Source: Siccirubricoccus sp. G192 (GTDB taxonomy: Bacteria; Pseudomonadota; Alphaproteobacteria; Acetobacterales; Acetobacteraceae). From it: a stretch of 64,000 bases of DNA. The stretch lies in NCBI RefSeq assembly GCF_019084075.1, contig NZ_JAHREN010000001.1:434001-498000 (forward strand), read 5' to 3'. How positions within the stretch are numbered: position 1 is the stretch's first letter; each line of letters starts with the position of its first letter. The translations under genes were made by a program, and so were the position numbers. The notes under the pieces were generated by a model. The model saw only the letters and a program-made list of their open reading frames with translations. It did no database searches and had not been told where the DNA came from. Of the stretch, positions 42,861 through 57,044 are shown one piece after another.

Positions 42861-43822
42861 GCCAGCGTCACCGTCACCGCAAGCCGCGCGGCCAGGCCAT
42901 CGATGGCTGGCTGATCGTGGACAAGCCCTCCGGCATCGGCTCCACCGAGGTGGTGAACCGGGTGAAGCGCGCCTTCGACGCGCAGAAGGCGGGCCATGGC
43001 GGCACGCTCGACCCGCTCGCCACCGGGCTGCTGCCGGTGGCCTTCGGCGCCGCCACCAAGACCGTCCCCTATGTCATGGACGGCACCAAGACCTACCGCT
43101 TCACCCTCCGCTTCGGCGAGGCGCGCGACACCGACGATGCCGATGGCCAGGTGATCGCCACCAGCGAGGCGCGCCCGACCGATGCCGCGATCGAGGCCGC
43201 GCTGCCCGCCTTCACCGGCGAGATCATGCAGGTGCCGCCGATCTATTCCGCCATCAAGCTCGGCGGCGAGCGCGCCTATGACCTGGCGCGCGAGGGCCAG
43301 GTGCCGGAGATGCAGCCCCGCCCGGCGCGGGTGGACCGCTTCGCGCTGGAATCCCGCCCGGATGCGGACCATGCCGTCCTCCTGGTCCAGAGCGGCAAGG
43401 GGGTGTACATGCGCTCCCTGGCCCGGGACCTGGCGGTGGCGCTGGGCACGGTCGGGCATATCGCGGCGCTCCGGCGCATGCGGGTCGGGCCTTTCCATGA
43501 GCATCAGGCGATTCCGCTGGACAAGCTCTGCGGTTCCGGCGATACGCCGCCTCCTTCCCCGGACCTCCTGCTTCCCGTGACGACCGCGCTGGCCGACATC
43601 CCGGCGCTGGCCCTTTCGGAGGCGGAGGCCGCGCGGCTCCATTTCGGCCAGGCACTCAGCCTGGTCGAGCTGATGGGCCGGGTTCCGGCGGCGGCCAATC
43701 CCGATGGGGGGCTGGTCCGCGCGATGGCGGGGGAGCGGTTCGTGGGGCTCTGCCTTCTGGAGTCCGGCCTGCTGCGGCCGGAACGCCTGATGGCCCAGGA
43801 GGCGCCGCGCGCCGGTGGATGA
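42857..43822 (+). CDS. truB: tRNA pseudouridine-55 synthase
   Basis: TruB makes pseudouridine 55 in tRNA. The 321-residue protein starts at GTG 42857 (overlap GTGA with rbfA). The catalytic Asp is in [23 protein letters not shown] and [12 protein letters not shown] are further family motifs. The basic N-terminus and C-terminal PUA-like part are present. rpsO follows after about 46 bases. Confidence 0.95.
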   Translation: MSQRHRHRKPRGQAIDGWLIVDKPSGIGSTEVVNRVKRAFDAQKAGHGGTLDPLATGLLPVAFGAATKTVPYVMDGTKTYRFTLRFGEARDTDDADGQVIATSEARPTDAAIEAALPAFTGEIMQVPPIYSAIKLGGERAYDLAREGQVPEMQPRPARVDRFALESRPDADHAVLLVQSGKGVYMRSLARDLAVALGTVGHIAALRRMRVGPFHEHQAIPLDKLCGSGDTPPPSPDLLLPVTTALADIPALALSEAEAARLHFGQALSLVELMGRVPAAANPDGGLVRAMAGERFVGLCLLESGLLRPERLMAQEAPRAGG

Positions 43823-43868
43823 ACCGCCGCAGGCCCGTGCACGGCCCGGCCAACAGGAGAACAACCCG

Positions 43869-44138
43869 ATGTCGATCACGGCGGAGCGCCGCACGGCGCT
43901 CATCGGTGACTATGCGACCAAGCCCGGCGATACCGGCAGCCCGGAAGTCCAGGTGGCCCTGCTCTCGGAGCGGATCACCAACCTGACCGAGCACCTGAAG
44001 ACCCATGCCAAGGACTTCCACAGCCGCCGCGGCTTGCTGGTGCTGGTCGGCCAGCGGCGCGGCCTGCTGGACTACCTGAAGCGCAAGGACCAGTCCCGCT
44101 ACGCGCAACTGATCCAGCGCCTGAACCTGCGCCGCTAG
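43869..44138 (+). CDS. rpsO: 30S ribosomal protein S15
   Basis: S15 binds the central domain of 16S rRNA early in assembly. ATG 43869 follows AGGAG and gives 89 residues, exactly the family length. [27 protein letters not shown] and the closing [14 protein letters not shown] are typical. A strong hairpin lies 7 bases after the stop. Confidence 0.97.
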   Translation: MSITAERRTALIGDYATKPGDTGSPEVQVALLSERITNLTEHLKTHAKDFHSRRGLLVLVGQRRGLLDYLKRKDQSRYAQLIQRLNLRR

Positions 44139-44145
44139 GGCGCAA

Positions 44146-44178
44146 CCGGCGGGGGCCCCGGTCCCCGCCCGGCGTTTT
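44146..44178 (+). terminator. Hairpin after rpsO
   Basis: Seven-base arms GGCGGGG/CCCCGCC with an 8-base loop, followed by GGCGTTTT. With only four Ts it could be a partial terminator between rpsO and pnp, or a processing stem. Confidence 0.5.
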
Positions 44179-44575
44179 GCCGCAGAATTCCATGGGATTC
44201 CGCGCCCGGCCGGGCCATATCTCCGGCCCGGAGCCAGGGCGCCCGCCAGAGGATGGGGGCGCCCGGACCACCGCCGCGCACGTGGCGGGCTGACAGCACA
44301 GGCCGCGCACCCCCAACCGGGACGGCGACGGCGTTTCCGGCCACATGGATCTCCCGCAAGGGAGGCGGCTGTTTTCCTCGTCAGGTGGCGCGGCGGACGG
44401 ATCGCACTCCATGCAGCCCGAAGCGCCGAGCCACGCCCGTTCCGGGCAGACGGCCGAAGCCTGGCAACCCTCCGCGTCGCACCCTGACACCGCCCGGTCC
44501 GCTCCCGCGGGCCAGGCCCGGATCATCCGCGCAGGGAAGCACCCGGGCGCGGGGATCCCGGAAAAGGAAAGACGC
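44179..44575 (+). other. Long pnp leader (about 400 bp without a gene)
   Basis: No gene is visible on either strand. A stem CTCCC/GGGAG near 44351 is the only clear structure. The pnp frame is open through much of this region but the sequence is not PNPase-like. The length fits the idea that the pnp leader is a site of autoregulation, as in other proteobacteria, but no RNase III site can be marked. Confidence 0.45.
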
Positions 44576-46810
44576 ATGTTCGAGAATTACTTCCGCAAGG
44601 ATATCGCCTGGGGCGGCCAGCTCCTCACCCTGGAGACCGGCAAGATCGCCCGCCAGGCGGATGGCGCGGTGCTGGCCCGGCTCGGCGACACCATCGTGCT
44701 CTGCACCGTGGTCGGCGCCCGCAACGTGAAGCCGGGCCAGGACTTCTTCCCGCTGACCGTGAACTACCAGGAGAAGGCCTTCGCCGCGGGCAAGATCCCG
44801 GGCGGCTTCTTCAAGCGCGAGGGCCGGCCCTCCGAGAACGAGACGCTGGTCTCCCGCCTCATCGACCGGCCACTGCGCCCGCTCTTCCCGGAGGGGTTCC
44901 GCAACGAGGTGCAGGTCATCGCCACCGTGCTGAGCCACGACCTGGAGAACGACCCGGATGTGGTCGCGCTGGTCGGCTGCTCCGCCGCGCTGACCCTGTC
45001 CGGCATCCCCTTCTTCGGCCCGGTCGCTGCCGCCCGCGTCGGCTATATCGATGGCCAGTACGTGCTGAACCCCACCACGGCGCAGCGCCAGCAGAGCCAG
45101 CTTGAGCTGATGGTGGCCGGCACCGCCGAGGGCGTGCTGATGGTCGAATCCGAGGCGAAGGAGCTCTCGGAGGAGGTCATGCTGGGCGCCGTGGTCTTCG
45201 GCCATACCGGCTTCCAGCCGGTGATCCAGGGCATCATCGAACTCGCCGAGCGTGCCGCGAAGGAGCCCTGGCCGCTGCCCGAGCCCTCCGAGGCCGAGAA
45301 GACCCTGAAGACCCGCATCGCCGAGATCGGCACCGCGGCCATGACGGAAGCCTATCGCGAGACGCAGAAGCAGGCCCGCCAGGAGAAGGTCTCCGCCGCC
45401 AAGAAGGCGGTGGTGGAGAACCTCGCCGCCGAGGGCCTTGAGGCCGACAAGGCCAAGGGCCTGCTGAAGTCGCTGGAAGCCGATGTGGTGCGCAACGCCA
45501 TCCTCGACACCGGCATGCGGATCGACGGCCGCGACACCAAGACCGTGCGCCCGATCGTCTCCGAGGTCGGCGTGCTGCCGCGCGCCCATGGCTCGGCGCT
45601 GTTCACCCGTGGCGAGACGCAGGCCTTCTGCGTCGCCACCCTCGGCACCGGCCAGGACGAGCAGATCATCGACGCGCTGCCGGGCGAGTACCGGGAGCAC
45701 TTCATGCTCCACTACAACTTCCCCCCCTATAGCGTCGGCGAGACCGGCCGCATGGGCAGCCCGGGCCGGCGCGAGATCGGCCATGGCAAGCTGGCTTGGC
45801 GGGCGATCCGGCCGCTGCTGCCGGAGAAGGAGAAGTTCCCCTACACGCTCCGCGTGGTCAGCGAGATCACCGAGAGCAACGGCTCCTCCTCCATGGCCAC
45901 CGTCTGCGGCAGCTCGCTCGCGCTGATGGATGCGGGCGTGCCCCTGAAGCGCCCCTGCGCCGGCATCGCCATGGGCCTCATCAAGGAGGATCGCGGCTTC
46001 GCGGTGCTCTCCGACATCCTGGGCGACGAGGACCATCTCGGCGACATGGACTTCAAGGTGGCCGGGACCGAGCAGGGCATCACCGCGCTGCAGATGGACA
46101 TCAAGATCACCTCCATCACGCCGGACATCATGCGCATCGCGCTCGGCCAGGCGCGGGACGGGCGGCTGCACATCCTGGGCGAGATGGCCAAGGGCATCTC
46201 CGGCGCCCGCGGCGACGTGGCGGCGACGGCGCCCCGCATCACCGTCATCAACGTGCCGAAGGAGAAAATCCGCGACGTGATCGGCTCCGGCGGCAAGGTG
46301 ATCCGCGAGATCACCGAGCAGACCGGCTGCAAGATCGACATCGAGGATGACGGCACCATCAAGGTCGCCGCCACCAGCACCGAGGCGGCGCAGGCGGCGA
46401 TCGACAAGATCCGCGGCATCGTGGCGGAGCCGGAGATCGGCGTGATCTATACCGGCAAGGTGGTGAAGACCGCCGATTTCGGCGCCTTCGTGAACTTCCT
46501 CGGCGCCAAGGACGGGCTCGTGCACATCAGCGAGCTGGCGGCCGAGCGGGTCAACAAGACCACCGATGTCGTCAACCAGGGCGACATGGTGAAGGTCAAG
46601 GTCATCGGCTTCGACGACCGCGGCAAGGTCAAGCTGTCGATGCGGGTGGTGGACCAGGCCACCGGCGCCGACATCTCCGAGCAGGTCGGCGCCCGCCGGC
46701 CGCGCGAGGGCGGCGAGGGTGGCGAGGATCGCGGCCCGCGCCGCGATCGTGGCGACCGCGATCGCGGCGACCGGGGTCCGCGCCGCGACCGCACCGAAGC
46801 CGCTGAATAA
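44576..46810 (+). CDS. pnp: Polyribonucleotide nucleotidyltransferase (PNPase)
   Basis: PNPase degrades RNA from the 3' end with phosphate. From ATG 44576 (after AAGGAAA) it has 744 residues. Two RNase PH domains ([56 protein letters not shown]), the KH domain ([20 protein letters not shown]) and the S1 domain ([17 protein letters not shown] region) are in order. The C-terminus carries an Arg/Asp/Gly-rich tail longer than in E. coli. Confidence 0.96.
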   Translation: MFENYFRKDIAWGGQLLTLETGKIARQADGAVLARLGDTIVLCTVVGARNVKPGQDFFPLTVNYQEKAFAAGKIPGGFFKREGRPSENETLVSRLIDRPLRPLFPEGFRNEVQVIATVLSHDLENDPDVVALVGCSAALTLSGIPFFGPVAAARVGYIDGQYVLNPTTAQRQQSQLELMVAGTAEGVLMVESEAKELSEEVMLGAVVFGHTGFQPVIQGIIELAERAAKEPWPLPEPSEAEKTLKTRIAEIGTAAMTEAYRETQKQARQEKVSAAKKAVVENLAAEGLEADKAKGLLKSLEADVVRNAILDTGMRIDGRDTKTVRPIVSEVGVLPRAHGSALFTRGETQAFCVATLGTGQDEQIIDALPGEYREHFMLHYNFPPYSVGETGRMGSPGRREIGHGKLAWRAIRPLLPEKEKFPYTLRVVSEITESNGSSSMATVCGSSLALMDAGVPLKRPCAGIAMGLIKEDRGFAVLSDILGDEDHLGDMDFKVAGTEQGITALQMDIKITSITPDIMRIALGQARDGRLHILGEMAKGISGARGDVAATAPRITVINVPKEKIRDVIGSGGKVIREITEQTGCKIDIEDDGTIKVAATSTEAAQAAIDKIRGIVAEPEIGVIYTGKVVKTADFGAFVNFLGAKDGLVHISELAAERVNKTTDVVNQGDMVKVKVIGFDDRGKVKLSMRVVDQATGADISEQVGARRPREGGEGGEDRGPRRDRGDRDRGDRGPRRDRTEAAE

Positions 46811-46938
46811 TCGGGCAAATCGTGGCCGGGGCCTCCACAGGGGCCCCGGCCACGCCATATTGCGCGCTGTGGAGCATCCCCGCGCGGGATGCGGCCAGGA
46901 ACAATCGGCCGGGACGACCGGGGTTTGAGGAATCGGCT

Positions 46939-48339
<1,401 letters not shown>

Positions 48340-50743
48340 GTGCGGCGGCCGCGCGCCAGGCCTCGCCGAGCGCGGCGAGGTTGGCCTCGTTCGCCATGCC
48401 CGGGAAGCCGCTGAGCCCTTCCGCGGCGATCGCCTCCCGCACATGCGGCGGCAGCACCCAGTTGAGCGGCGCCCTGACCCCACCCGCCGCCGGGCCCATG
48501 GTGAAGACGTGGAAGTGCCGCTCTGCCTGCACGCCGGGCGCGGTGCCGCAATAGGCCTCCACGATCGGCGCGGCCCCGGCATTCGCCCGCTCGCCGCGGA
48601 CGCTGATGAGCGCGCCGAAGGGCGAGAGCAGGAAATCCAGCGGCGAGGGCGAGGCGAGCTTCATGCCGGGCGGCGGCTGCGGCCCGCAGCGCGGCACCAT
48701 CGCCGCGAAGGGGCCCTTCGGGCCCAGCGCCTGCACCCGGTCGGGGTCGCTCCAGACCTGCACCAGGAAGACATGCAGCCGGGTGCCGGCGAGGCGGCTG
48801 CCGGCCCGTCCGGCCAGCGCCCGGTGCGCCTCCTCCAGCGCGCGGGCCGCGGCCAGCATCGCGGTGCTGCCGAGATTGTCGAAATAGCCGCCATCCACCA
48901 CCTGGCCGTATTCAGCCCCACTGCCCCGCTGCTGCAGCAGGCCGGGCGCGGTCACATAGGGGAAGCGGGCGCTGTTGCTGGCCGCCACCGAGAAGGGCGG
49001 GTCGCTCCGCAGCACCTGCACCGCGTCGATCGCCTCCGGCACGGCGGCGGGGGTGACGGCATCAGGCGCGGCAGCCCCGCCTTGGTCCTCCGGCGCCGCC
49101 CCGACCACCGGCGCGGTGATGACCAGCCGCCCGGTCTCCAGATGCGTGCCCGAGGTGAAGAGCAGCGGCAGCCGCGGCGGGCCATCGGGGCGCGGGAAGC
49201 TGCTGGCCACCAGCGGCCGCGCGAGCGGGCCGGCGGCTGCCTCCCAGCTCCGTTCCAGCCAGATGGTCCGCTCCACCGAGGTCCAGCCGAGCAGCCGCGC
49301 CGCCGCCGAGACGGGGCCGAGCACCCGCCACCAGCCATCGCCGAAGAACAGCCCCGCCAGGGCGGGCGAGAGGAAGTCCTGCCCCAGGCCCCGCTGCAAC
49401 CCGTCCAGCCGCGCCGCGGGGGGCTCGGCCAGCGTGCCGCCGCAGCCCGCCCCGGCGGCGTCCAGGCCGGCGACATAGGCGGAAAGCCCCAGCGCCCCGC
49501 CCGAGACGCCGCTGACGGCAAAGACATGCCGCGCCGGGTCCAGCCGGGGGCCGCCATCGGCGGTCTCCAGCGCCCGCATCACCGCCGCCGCCCAGAGCGC
49601 GGCGCGCGAGGCCCCGCCCGCGGCGGCGACCAGCGCCACCCGCACCGTATCGCCCTGCCGCTCGGCGCAGGCCTCCAGCCAGCGCGTCGCCGCCTCCGGC
49701 AGGGTCGGGCGCGCGGCGGGGGCGGGGTTGGCGGTGCGGACCGCGGTGTTCAGGTTGACCCCGGCGGCGCCGACCACCCAGAGCAGCAGGATCAGCAGCA
49801 CCGGCCAGCGCCGGGCCGCCGCCAGGAAGCCGACCGGGGGCGCCAGCAGGGTCAGCAGCCCGGCCAGGCCGAACAGCGCCGTCGGCGCCGCGCCAAGCGC
49901 CTGCGACACCGCGATCAGCGGGCCACTGCCGGTCATCGTCAGCAGCGCCAGCACCAGGAAGATGGCCACGACCATGACCACCAGGGCGGGGTGGAAGGGT
50001 AGGCAGCGCAGCGCCAGGCGGAGCCAGTCCCGCAGCGTGCCGGGCGGCCGCGGCGGCTGGCGGGGCGCCTCGTCATGCAGGAACAGCCTGGCGGCGCGAT
50101 GGGGCGGGGCCGCCATCGCGCGCCGGCCGCCGACATAGGCGCGGCGCTTCCAGGCCAGCGCCACCAGCGCCGCCGCCGCCAGCAGGACCAGCAGCGTGAG
50201 CAGCAGGCTCTTCCAGAGCGGCAGCAGATCCCCGCTCTGCCAGACCGCGATCAGCGCCGCCAGGGCGGGCGCCAGGGCCAGGATGCGGGGCAGGGCGCTC
50301 CAGGCCGCCTCCGGCACCGGCCGGCCCAGCACCTGGCCGGCCCGGGCCAGGTTCAGCGACCAGCGGCCCCAGAACCAGCACCCCGCACCCGTCGCCAGCA
50401 CCGCCAGCGGCAGGGCCGCGAATTGCAGCAGGCCCTCGGTCCCGGCGATCAATTGCCGGATCTGCTCCGGCACGGTGAGCGCCAACACGCCGACCAGGGC
50501 GAAGGTGCTTGGCACCCGCGCGTGCCAGATCGCCAGCCGCATCCCGGGCGAGACGATCAGCAGCGCGATGAGCGCCAGGCTGGCGAAAAGCCAGCCGATC
50601 GAGGCATGCCACAGCGCCGCGGCCAGCACCGCCACCAGCCCGAGGGCCAGCGCTACGCGCGTGTGCCAGAGCAGCGGGCGAAGCCAAGCCCAGCCGGCGC
50701 GCAGGCGCCCGAGGACCCATTGGATGAAGCCCGGCATCGCCAT

Positions 50744-51044
50744 GGCACCCCCCCCTCGCCCAAAGGTTGGACTTCGCCATCCTGAGCCGCCCGGCGGGCG
50801 TGCCGCAAGCCTGCCGTGGCATGGAAAGCGGGGCGCTGCCCCGGAGCCCCGGCCAAGGGGCCTTGCCCCTTGGCGATCCCCACCAGGGGGCGGGCGCCCC
50901 CCTGGACCGGCGGGGGTTTGCGCGGCGTGGCGCCCGTGCGGAAACTCCCGTCGCGCGCTTGCGATGCGGCAGCAAGGATCGGGCACCCATATCCCTGTGG
51001 CGGTCGTCCTGCCTGCGATGCGTTTCCGAAGGGGAGGTCAAGCC
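50744..51044. other. Intergenic region with two stacked hairpins
   Basis: No gene. CCAAGGGGC/GCCCCTTGG (50853-50873, 3-base loop) and CCAGGGGG/CCCCCTGG (50883-50905, 7-base loop) lie side by side. The second is part of copy C of the GGTCCAGG repeat. The ribosome site of the next gene is at the end. It also must hold the promoter of the divergent patatin gene, which is not obvious. Confidence 0.55.
50878..50914 (-). repeat. GGTCCAGG hairpin repeat, copy C
   Basis: Read on the minus strand, CCGCCGGTCCAGGGGGG, CGCCCGC and CCCCTGGTGGGG match copy A almost base for base. Confidence 0.65.
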
Positions 51045-51668
51045 ATGTACGTGAACCTGCGTCGCTACCCCAGGATCGGAACCGGCAGGGACACCATCGA
51101 GCAATCGGTGCGGGGCGAGCTTCTGCCCGAATTGCAGAAGCAGGCGGGCTTCGAGGGCTATTGCGCCTGCTGGGACGAAGCGGGCGCGGGGATCAGCTTC
51201 AGCCTCTTCGCGGATCAGGAAGCGGCGCATGATTCCACCGATGCCGCGCGCCGGTGGGTGATGCGGCATCAGGACTTCTTCCTCGAAAGGGGCGAGGAAT
51301 TCTCGGGCGAATGCATCGCCCATGAGGCATCGCCCGGCCTGGGGCGGAAGGCGGGCGAGGACCACCCGCCGCTCCATGTGCTGGTCCGCTACCTCGGGCA
51401 TGTTCCGGGCACGCAGGACACGCGGGCCTTCGTGCAGCAGCGGAGCCTGCCCATGATTACCCGGGCACCGGGCTTCCGGGGCGTCTACATGGTGCGGAGC
51501 GACCGGGAGGAAGGCCAGGCCGCGGTTGTCACGCTTTTCGAGGGCCGGCAGCAGGCCGAAGCCTGCCACGCCAGGGCGGTGGAGCTGCTGCAGGAGGGCC
51601 TGCCCATGGTCACGGTCACCCGCGTCGTCCAGGGCCCGAGCGTGATCTGCCGCATCGGCGGCGAGTGA
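51045..51668 (+). CDS. Two-domain ABM-like (dimeric alpha-beta barrel) protein
   Basis: A 207-residue protein starting at ATG 51045 after GGGGAGG. Two tandem halves look like antibiotic-biosynthesis-monooxygenase-type ferredoxin-fold domains: the first has YVNLRRYPRIG ... FEGYCACWDEAGAGISFSLFADQEAAHDS, the second LHVLVRYLG ... GFRGVYMVRSDREEGQAAVVTLFEGRQQAEACH. No signal peptide. The actual role is unknown; members include monooxygenases and stress proteins. Confidence 0.7.
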   Translation: MYVNLRRYPRIGTGRDTIEQSVRGELLPELQKQAGFEGYCACWDEAGAGISFSLFADQEAAHDSTDAARRWVMRHQDFFLERGEEFSGECIAHEASPGLGRKAGEDHPPLHVLVRYLGHVPGTQDTRAFVQQRSLPMITRAPGFRGVYMVRSDREEGQAAVVTLFEGRQQAEACHARAVELLQEGLPMVTVTRVVQGPSVICRIGGE

Positions 51669-51775
51669 GGCGGCGGCGGCGGGGCCGGAGCAACCCGGCC
51701 CCGCGCATTTGTTGCGATTGCTATAGTTCATGGTATGTTCCAATCTCCTGCCATCCAGGAGAGGGGAATCCTGCC

Positions 51776-52357
51776 ATGCCGCACTTCACTCCCCGCCGCG
51801 CCTGGGCCCCGCTCGGCGATGCGGAATGGGCGGTGCTGGCGCCCTTCCTGCGGCAGGAGGGCAGCGCCGGACGGCCGCTCGGGGATGCAGGGCGGAGCCG
51901 CCTCGACGGCATGCTGTGGATCGCCGTCTCCGGCCAGCCCTGGCATGCCCTGCCGGAGCAGTTCGGCAAGCCCGATACCGTCAGCCGCCACTTCCGCCGC
52001 CTCGCCCATGCCGGGCTCTGGTCCCGCCTGCTGGTGGCGCTCACCCTGCCGCAGTGCCCGCCGGCGCTGCGCGGCATCGAATACTGGCTCTGCCGGGCCG
52101 CGCGGCGGGCCATGCGGCTCTTGCGCATGGGCGGGCTGATGCTGGCCCGCCGCCTCGGCCTGTTCAGCGCGCTGCCGATGCTGCCCTGCTACATGCCGAA
52201 CCGGGATTTGTCCGAAGCGCTGCATCGCTTCCAGGCCAGGCTGCTGGATCGGCTGTTTTCCGACCCGCCATCGCCCGGCACCCTCACCCGGCTCGGCCGC
52301 CTGCTCGCCTATGCCGGCGGCCGCAGGGTCTGGTCGAAGCGGCTGGCCCCACCATGA
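51776..52357 (+). CDS. Stand-alone IS5-type transposase N-terminal (DUF4096) domain protein
   Basis: A 193-residue protein. The first 80 residues (LGDAEWAVLAPFLRQEGSAGRPLGDAGRSRLDGMLWIAVSGQPWHALPEQFG) match the N-terminal DUF4096 domain of IS5-family transposases. The remaining part is not a DDE nuclease domain and has no Asp/Glu catalytic motif. There are no terminal inverted repeats or target duplications in reach, so it is not an intact insertion sequence. TTGCGA and TATGTT lie 16 bases apart upstream, a possible promoter. It may be a domesticated DNA-binding domain. Confidence 0.72.
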   Translation: MPHFTPRRAWAPLGDAEWAVLAPFLRQEGSAGRPLGDAGRSRLDGMLWIAVSGQPWHALPEQFGKPDTVSRHFRRLAHAGLWSRLLVALTLPQCPPALRGIEYWLCRAARRAMRLLRMGGLMLARRLGLFSALPMLPCYMPNRDLSEALHRFQARLLDRLFSDPPSPGTLTRLGRLLAYAGGRRVWSKRLAPP

Positions 52358-52436
52358 GGGCCGAACCTAGGGTGTGCAGAGGCCCTGGCGTCCCCCGATC
52401 CCTGGCGGAAGCCTGGCCTGTCCTCGGCAGCCCCGC

Positions 52437-54266
<1,830 letters not shown>

Positions 54267-54668
54267 CGGGGCTTTGCTTCCGTTGCGCGCCGCCTGGCGA
54301 CGCTTCCCTGCGCGGCCCGATAGGCAACGGCCGGCCTTCCGACCGCCGGAGGGCGGTCAGGGGTCGGTCGCAGCGGCAGGCGGCGTGTTGCAGCGCACAC
54401 ATAGGGGCTCGGCGGCCAAAAAGCGAGCGCCACATGCATCCCGATTGCGGATTTAGGCGCCGTGGGGCGGCAAAAACCGCGAGACCCGGTTGAACCGGTC
54501 CGGCGGGTGGTTCTGCCGGGCATGCCCGCCGGCGCCCTGGCCGGGGGCCACGCCCCCTGGCCCGGATACGAAGGCCGGAGCGCGCCCGGCTCCGACGAAT
54601 GCGCTCCGGCCTGTCCTTCCCCGGTGCCGTGCGGCTGCTGCCTGGCCGCTCGGCAGGCAGGGATCGCC
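54267..54668. other. 402-bp intergenic region
   Basis: No gene on either strand. A perfect hairpin GACCGCC/GGCGGTC with a 4-base loop is at 54341-54358. A second stem GGCCGGGGGC/GCCCCCTGGCC is near 54538. The first may belong to the typA promoter area, since typA reads leftward from 54266. Confidence 0.5.
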
Positions 54669-55583
54669 CTAGCGGTTCTGGCCGCCCGTCGTGCCGCCCG
54701 CGCCGGGCGTGGTGGCGCGCGGGGTTCCGACGCCCGGGGTCGGCGTCACCGAAGTGGCGCCCGGCGCCGGGGCGCCGACATTCGCGCCACTGCGGGCGGC
54801 AGGCGGCATCGCCGAGCCGACCGGCGGATTGCTGCCGCTGGTCGGCGGCGCCGTCACCGACGGGTTCGGCGAGCTGCCGCTGCCGGTGCCGGCGCCGGGC
54901 GAACCCGGCGTGCTGCCGGACAGGCCGCCGGTGCCGCCGCTGGAGCCACCGCCACCGCCGCCCTGGGCGAGGATGATCAGGTCGGCGCGGCTCATGCTGC
55001 GGTCGCCCATGCCCTGGTCACGCATGGTGCCGGTGCCCATGGAGTCGGTGCCCATGCCCGACCCCATGGAAGACCCCATGCCGCCATAACCACCACCCTG
55101 CATCGGCATGGCCCCGGTCCCGGCGCCGGTATTCATATCGGCGCGCTCGGCATCGGACATCGCCATCCGCAGGGCGCGCTGCGCCTCGGAGCGGTTGCGG
55201 CTCATCAGCGCCCGATGCGCATCATCGAAGCCGCGAATGCCGGCCGAGCCGCCCATGGGGGCGCCACCGGCCGTCGCCTGGCTGTTCAGGGCCGAGGTCT
55301 GGGCGCGTTCCAGAAGTTCATTGGCGCGGGCCCAGTTGCCCGCGTTGACGGCCTGCTCGGACTGCCGCAGCAGGGACACGGAATCGCGCTGATGCGACAT
55401 GGCCCCGGCATGGCCCGCCGCCCGCTGCTGCGCCGGCAGCGGCGCCACCGATGGCTGCGACGCATGGGAGGACATGCCGGACGAGGACATGCCGGATGAC
55501 GACATGCCGGACTGGGCGAAGGCGGGGGCACCCAGCAGCAGGCCCGCGCCCAGGGCTGTCGAGAGAAGCAAGGTTTTCCGCAT
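54669..55583 (-). CDS. Exported Met/Gly/Ser-rich protein of unknown function
   Basis: ATG 55583 gives MRKTLLLSTALGAGLLLGAPAFA-Q, a good Sec signal; GGAG lies 6 bases ahead. The mature N-terminus has three SGMSS repeats. A helical middle part (SLLRQSEQAVNAGNWARANELLERAQT ... FDDAHRALMSRNRSEAQRALRMAMSDAERADM) follows. Then comes a region of Gly/Met (GYGGMGSSMGSGMG), and a Pro/Gly/Thr tail to the C-terminus. No catalytic motif. Met-rich segments could bind copper, but that is a guess. 304 residues. Confidence 0.72.
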   Translation of the reverse strand: MRKTLLLSTALGAGLLLGAPAFAQSGMSSSGMSSSGMSSHASQPSVAPLPAQQRAAGHAGAMSHQRDSVSLLRQSEQAVNAGNWARANELLERAQTSALNSQATAGGAPMGGSAGIRGFDDAHRALMSRNRSEAQRALRMAMSDAERADMNTGAGTGAMPMQGGGYGGMGSSMGSGMGTDSMGTGTMRDQGMGDRSMSRADLIILAQGGGGGGSSGGTGGLSGSTPGSPGAGTGSGSSPNPSVTAPPTSGSNPPVGSAMPPAARSGANVGAPAPGATSVTPTPGVGTPRATTPGAGGTTGGQNR

Positions 55584-55904
55584 TTCCATCTCCGCTTTTT
55601 CTGTGGAGTCGAACGGCAAAGGCAACCCCGGCAGCGCCGGAGACCGCAACCGACCCGCAGGCAACACGAAGGGGGTATGGAGGTTTCCCGGAAAGCGGAT
55701 CACATGCCGCCGCGCCGGGCGGAACGCCGCCCGGCCGATGGATCGGTTCCGGCCCTGGGGCGCCGGAACATTCCGCGGCCTTGCCGGCGATTTGCGGCGG
55801 GCCGATTCACGGTGCCGCACCCTGCGGGCCCGGCACCGACCGGCATGTCCCGCGGGCCGATTCACGGTGCCGCGCCCTGCGGGCCCGGCACCGACCGGGC
55901 CGCC
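55584..55904. other. Intergenic region with hairpin repeats
   Basis: 321 bp between two minus-strand genes. The right third is the tandem stop-adjacent repeat after the PfkB gene. The rest holds the promoter of the secreted protein gene at most; nothing else is visible. Confidence 0.5.
55797..55904 (-). repeat. Two stop-adjacent hairpin repeats after the PfkB gene
   Basis: On the minus strand two units (period 55) begin at the base after the PfkB stop codon TAG. Each has long arms GGTGCCG/CGGCACC with inner GCCC/GGGC, followed by GTGAATCGGCCCGC. The stem is quite different in sequence from the other loci, but pairing is complete. Confidence 0.85.
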
Positions 55905-56915
55905 CTATCCCAGCAGGGCCGCGACGCCGCGCTCGCCGGCCGCGACCAGCGCCTTGAGGTCCGCCTGCGGCCGGGCGCCGAAATGCGAGATCACCTCCGC
56001 CGCCGCCACCGCGCCCCAGCGGCCGCATTCCGGCAAGGGCAGGCCGCGGGTCAGCGCCGCCAGGAAGCCGGCGGCATAGGCATCGCCGGCGCCGGTGGTA
56101 TCCACCACCCGGGTCGGCACCGCCGCCACCTCGTGCCGGGCCTCGCCGGAGAGGATCACGCTGCCCCGCTCGCTGCGGGTCAGCGCCGCCAGCGAGACCT
56201 CCTGGCGCAGCAGGGACGCCGCCGCCTCGAAATCGTCGGTCTCATAGAGGGAGAGGATCTCGGATTCATTGGCGAAGAGGATATCGGCCTCCTCCCGGAC
56301 GAAGCGGCGGAAGGCCTGGCGGTGCCGCTCCACGCAGAAGGGGTCCGAGAGGGTCAGCGCCACCTGCCGCCCGGCCGCATGCGCGGCGCGGGAGGCGGCG
56401 TGGAAGGCGGCCTGCGCCGCCGGCGGGTCGAAGAGGTAGCCCTCCAGATAGACCACCCTGGCGCGCGCCACCTCGGCCGCATCCACATCCGCCCCGGCGA
56501 AATGCACGCAGGCGCCGAGGAAGGTGTTCATGGTGCGCTGCCCGTCCGGCGTCACCAGGATGAGGCAGCGCGCGGTGGGGGCCCCGGAGTCCAGCGGGCG
56601 GGTCGGGAAATGCACCCCGGCGGCGCGGATGTCATGCGCGAAGACCCCGCCCAGCGCATCCGCCGCCACCTTGCCGAGGAAGCCGACCCGCGCGCCGAGC
56701 GCCGCCGCGACGGCACAGGTATTGGCGGCCGAGCCGCCGGAGCTTTCCACCCCCGGCCCCATCCGGCCATAGAGCGCCTCCGCCGCCTCGGCGCCGACCA
56801 GTTGCATGCCGCCCTTGGCCAGGCCCTCGGCCGCGAGGAAGCTCTCCTCGGCCCGGGCCTGCACATCGACGATGGCGTTGCCGATGCCGAGGATGTCGAG
56901 GGTGGGCTCGCTCAT
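55905..56915 (-). CDS. PfkB-family carbohydrate kinase, adenosine-kinase-like
   Basis: A 336-residue sugar/nucleoside kinase. GNAIVDVQA at the start, GGSAANTCAVAAALG (substrate lid region) and the C-terminal DTTGAGDAYAAGFLA with the catalytic Asp are typical. Alphaproteobacterial relatives of this length are usually called adenosine kinase; the substrate is inferred. ATG 56915 (MSEPTLDILGIGNA) follows GAGG. The stop is followed at once by two hairpin repeats. Confidence 0.88.
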   Translation of the reverse strand: MSEPTLDILGIGNAIVDVQARAEESFLAAEGLAKGGMQLVGAEAAEALYGRMGPGVESSGGSAANTCAVAAALGARVGFLGKVAADALGGVFAHDIRAAGVHFPTRPLDSGAPTARCLILVTPDGQRTMNTFLGACVHFAGADVDAAEVARARVVYLEGYLFDPPAAQAAFHAASRAAHAAGRQVALTLSDPFCVERHRQAFRRFVREEADILFANESEILSLYETDDFEAAASLLRQEVSLAALTRSERGSVILSGEARHEVAAVPTRVVDTTGAGDAYAAGFLAALTRGLPLPECGRWGAVAAAEVISHFGARPQADLKALVAAGERGVAALLG

Positions 56916-57044
56916 GGGGGGGACCTCAGGGATGCGCGCGGCGTTGCGGAAGGAACCGCGACCGGATAACCCCCGGCCCGGCCCGCCGCAACCGTCCGTC
57001 CCCTCGGCCACCAGCTCATCCCCTTTCAACCAGCAGGTCCGGGA

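Noticed and set aside
51665..52436. Intact insertion sequence around the DUF4096 gene
   Set aside because: No DDE nuclease domain, no terminal inverted repeats and no target duplication.
54462..55499. Plus-strand frame opposite the Met/Gly-rich protein
   Set aside because: It has no ribosome site or signal, while the minus-strand frame has a clean signal peptide and a GGAG site.
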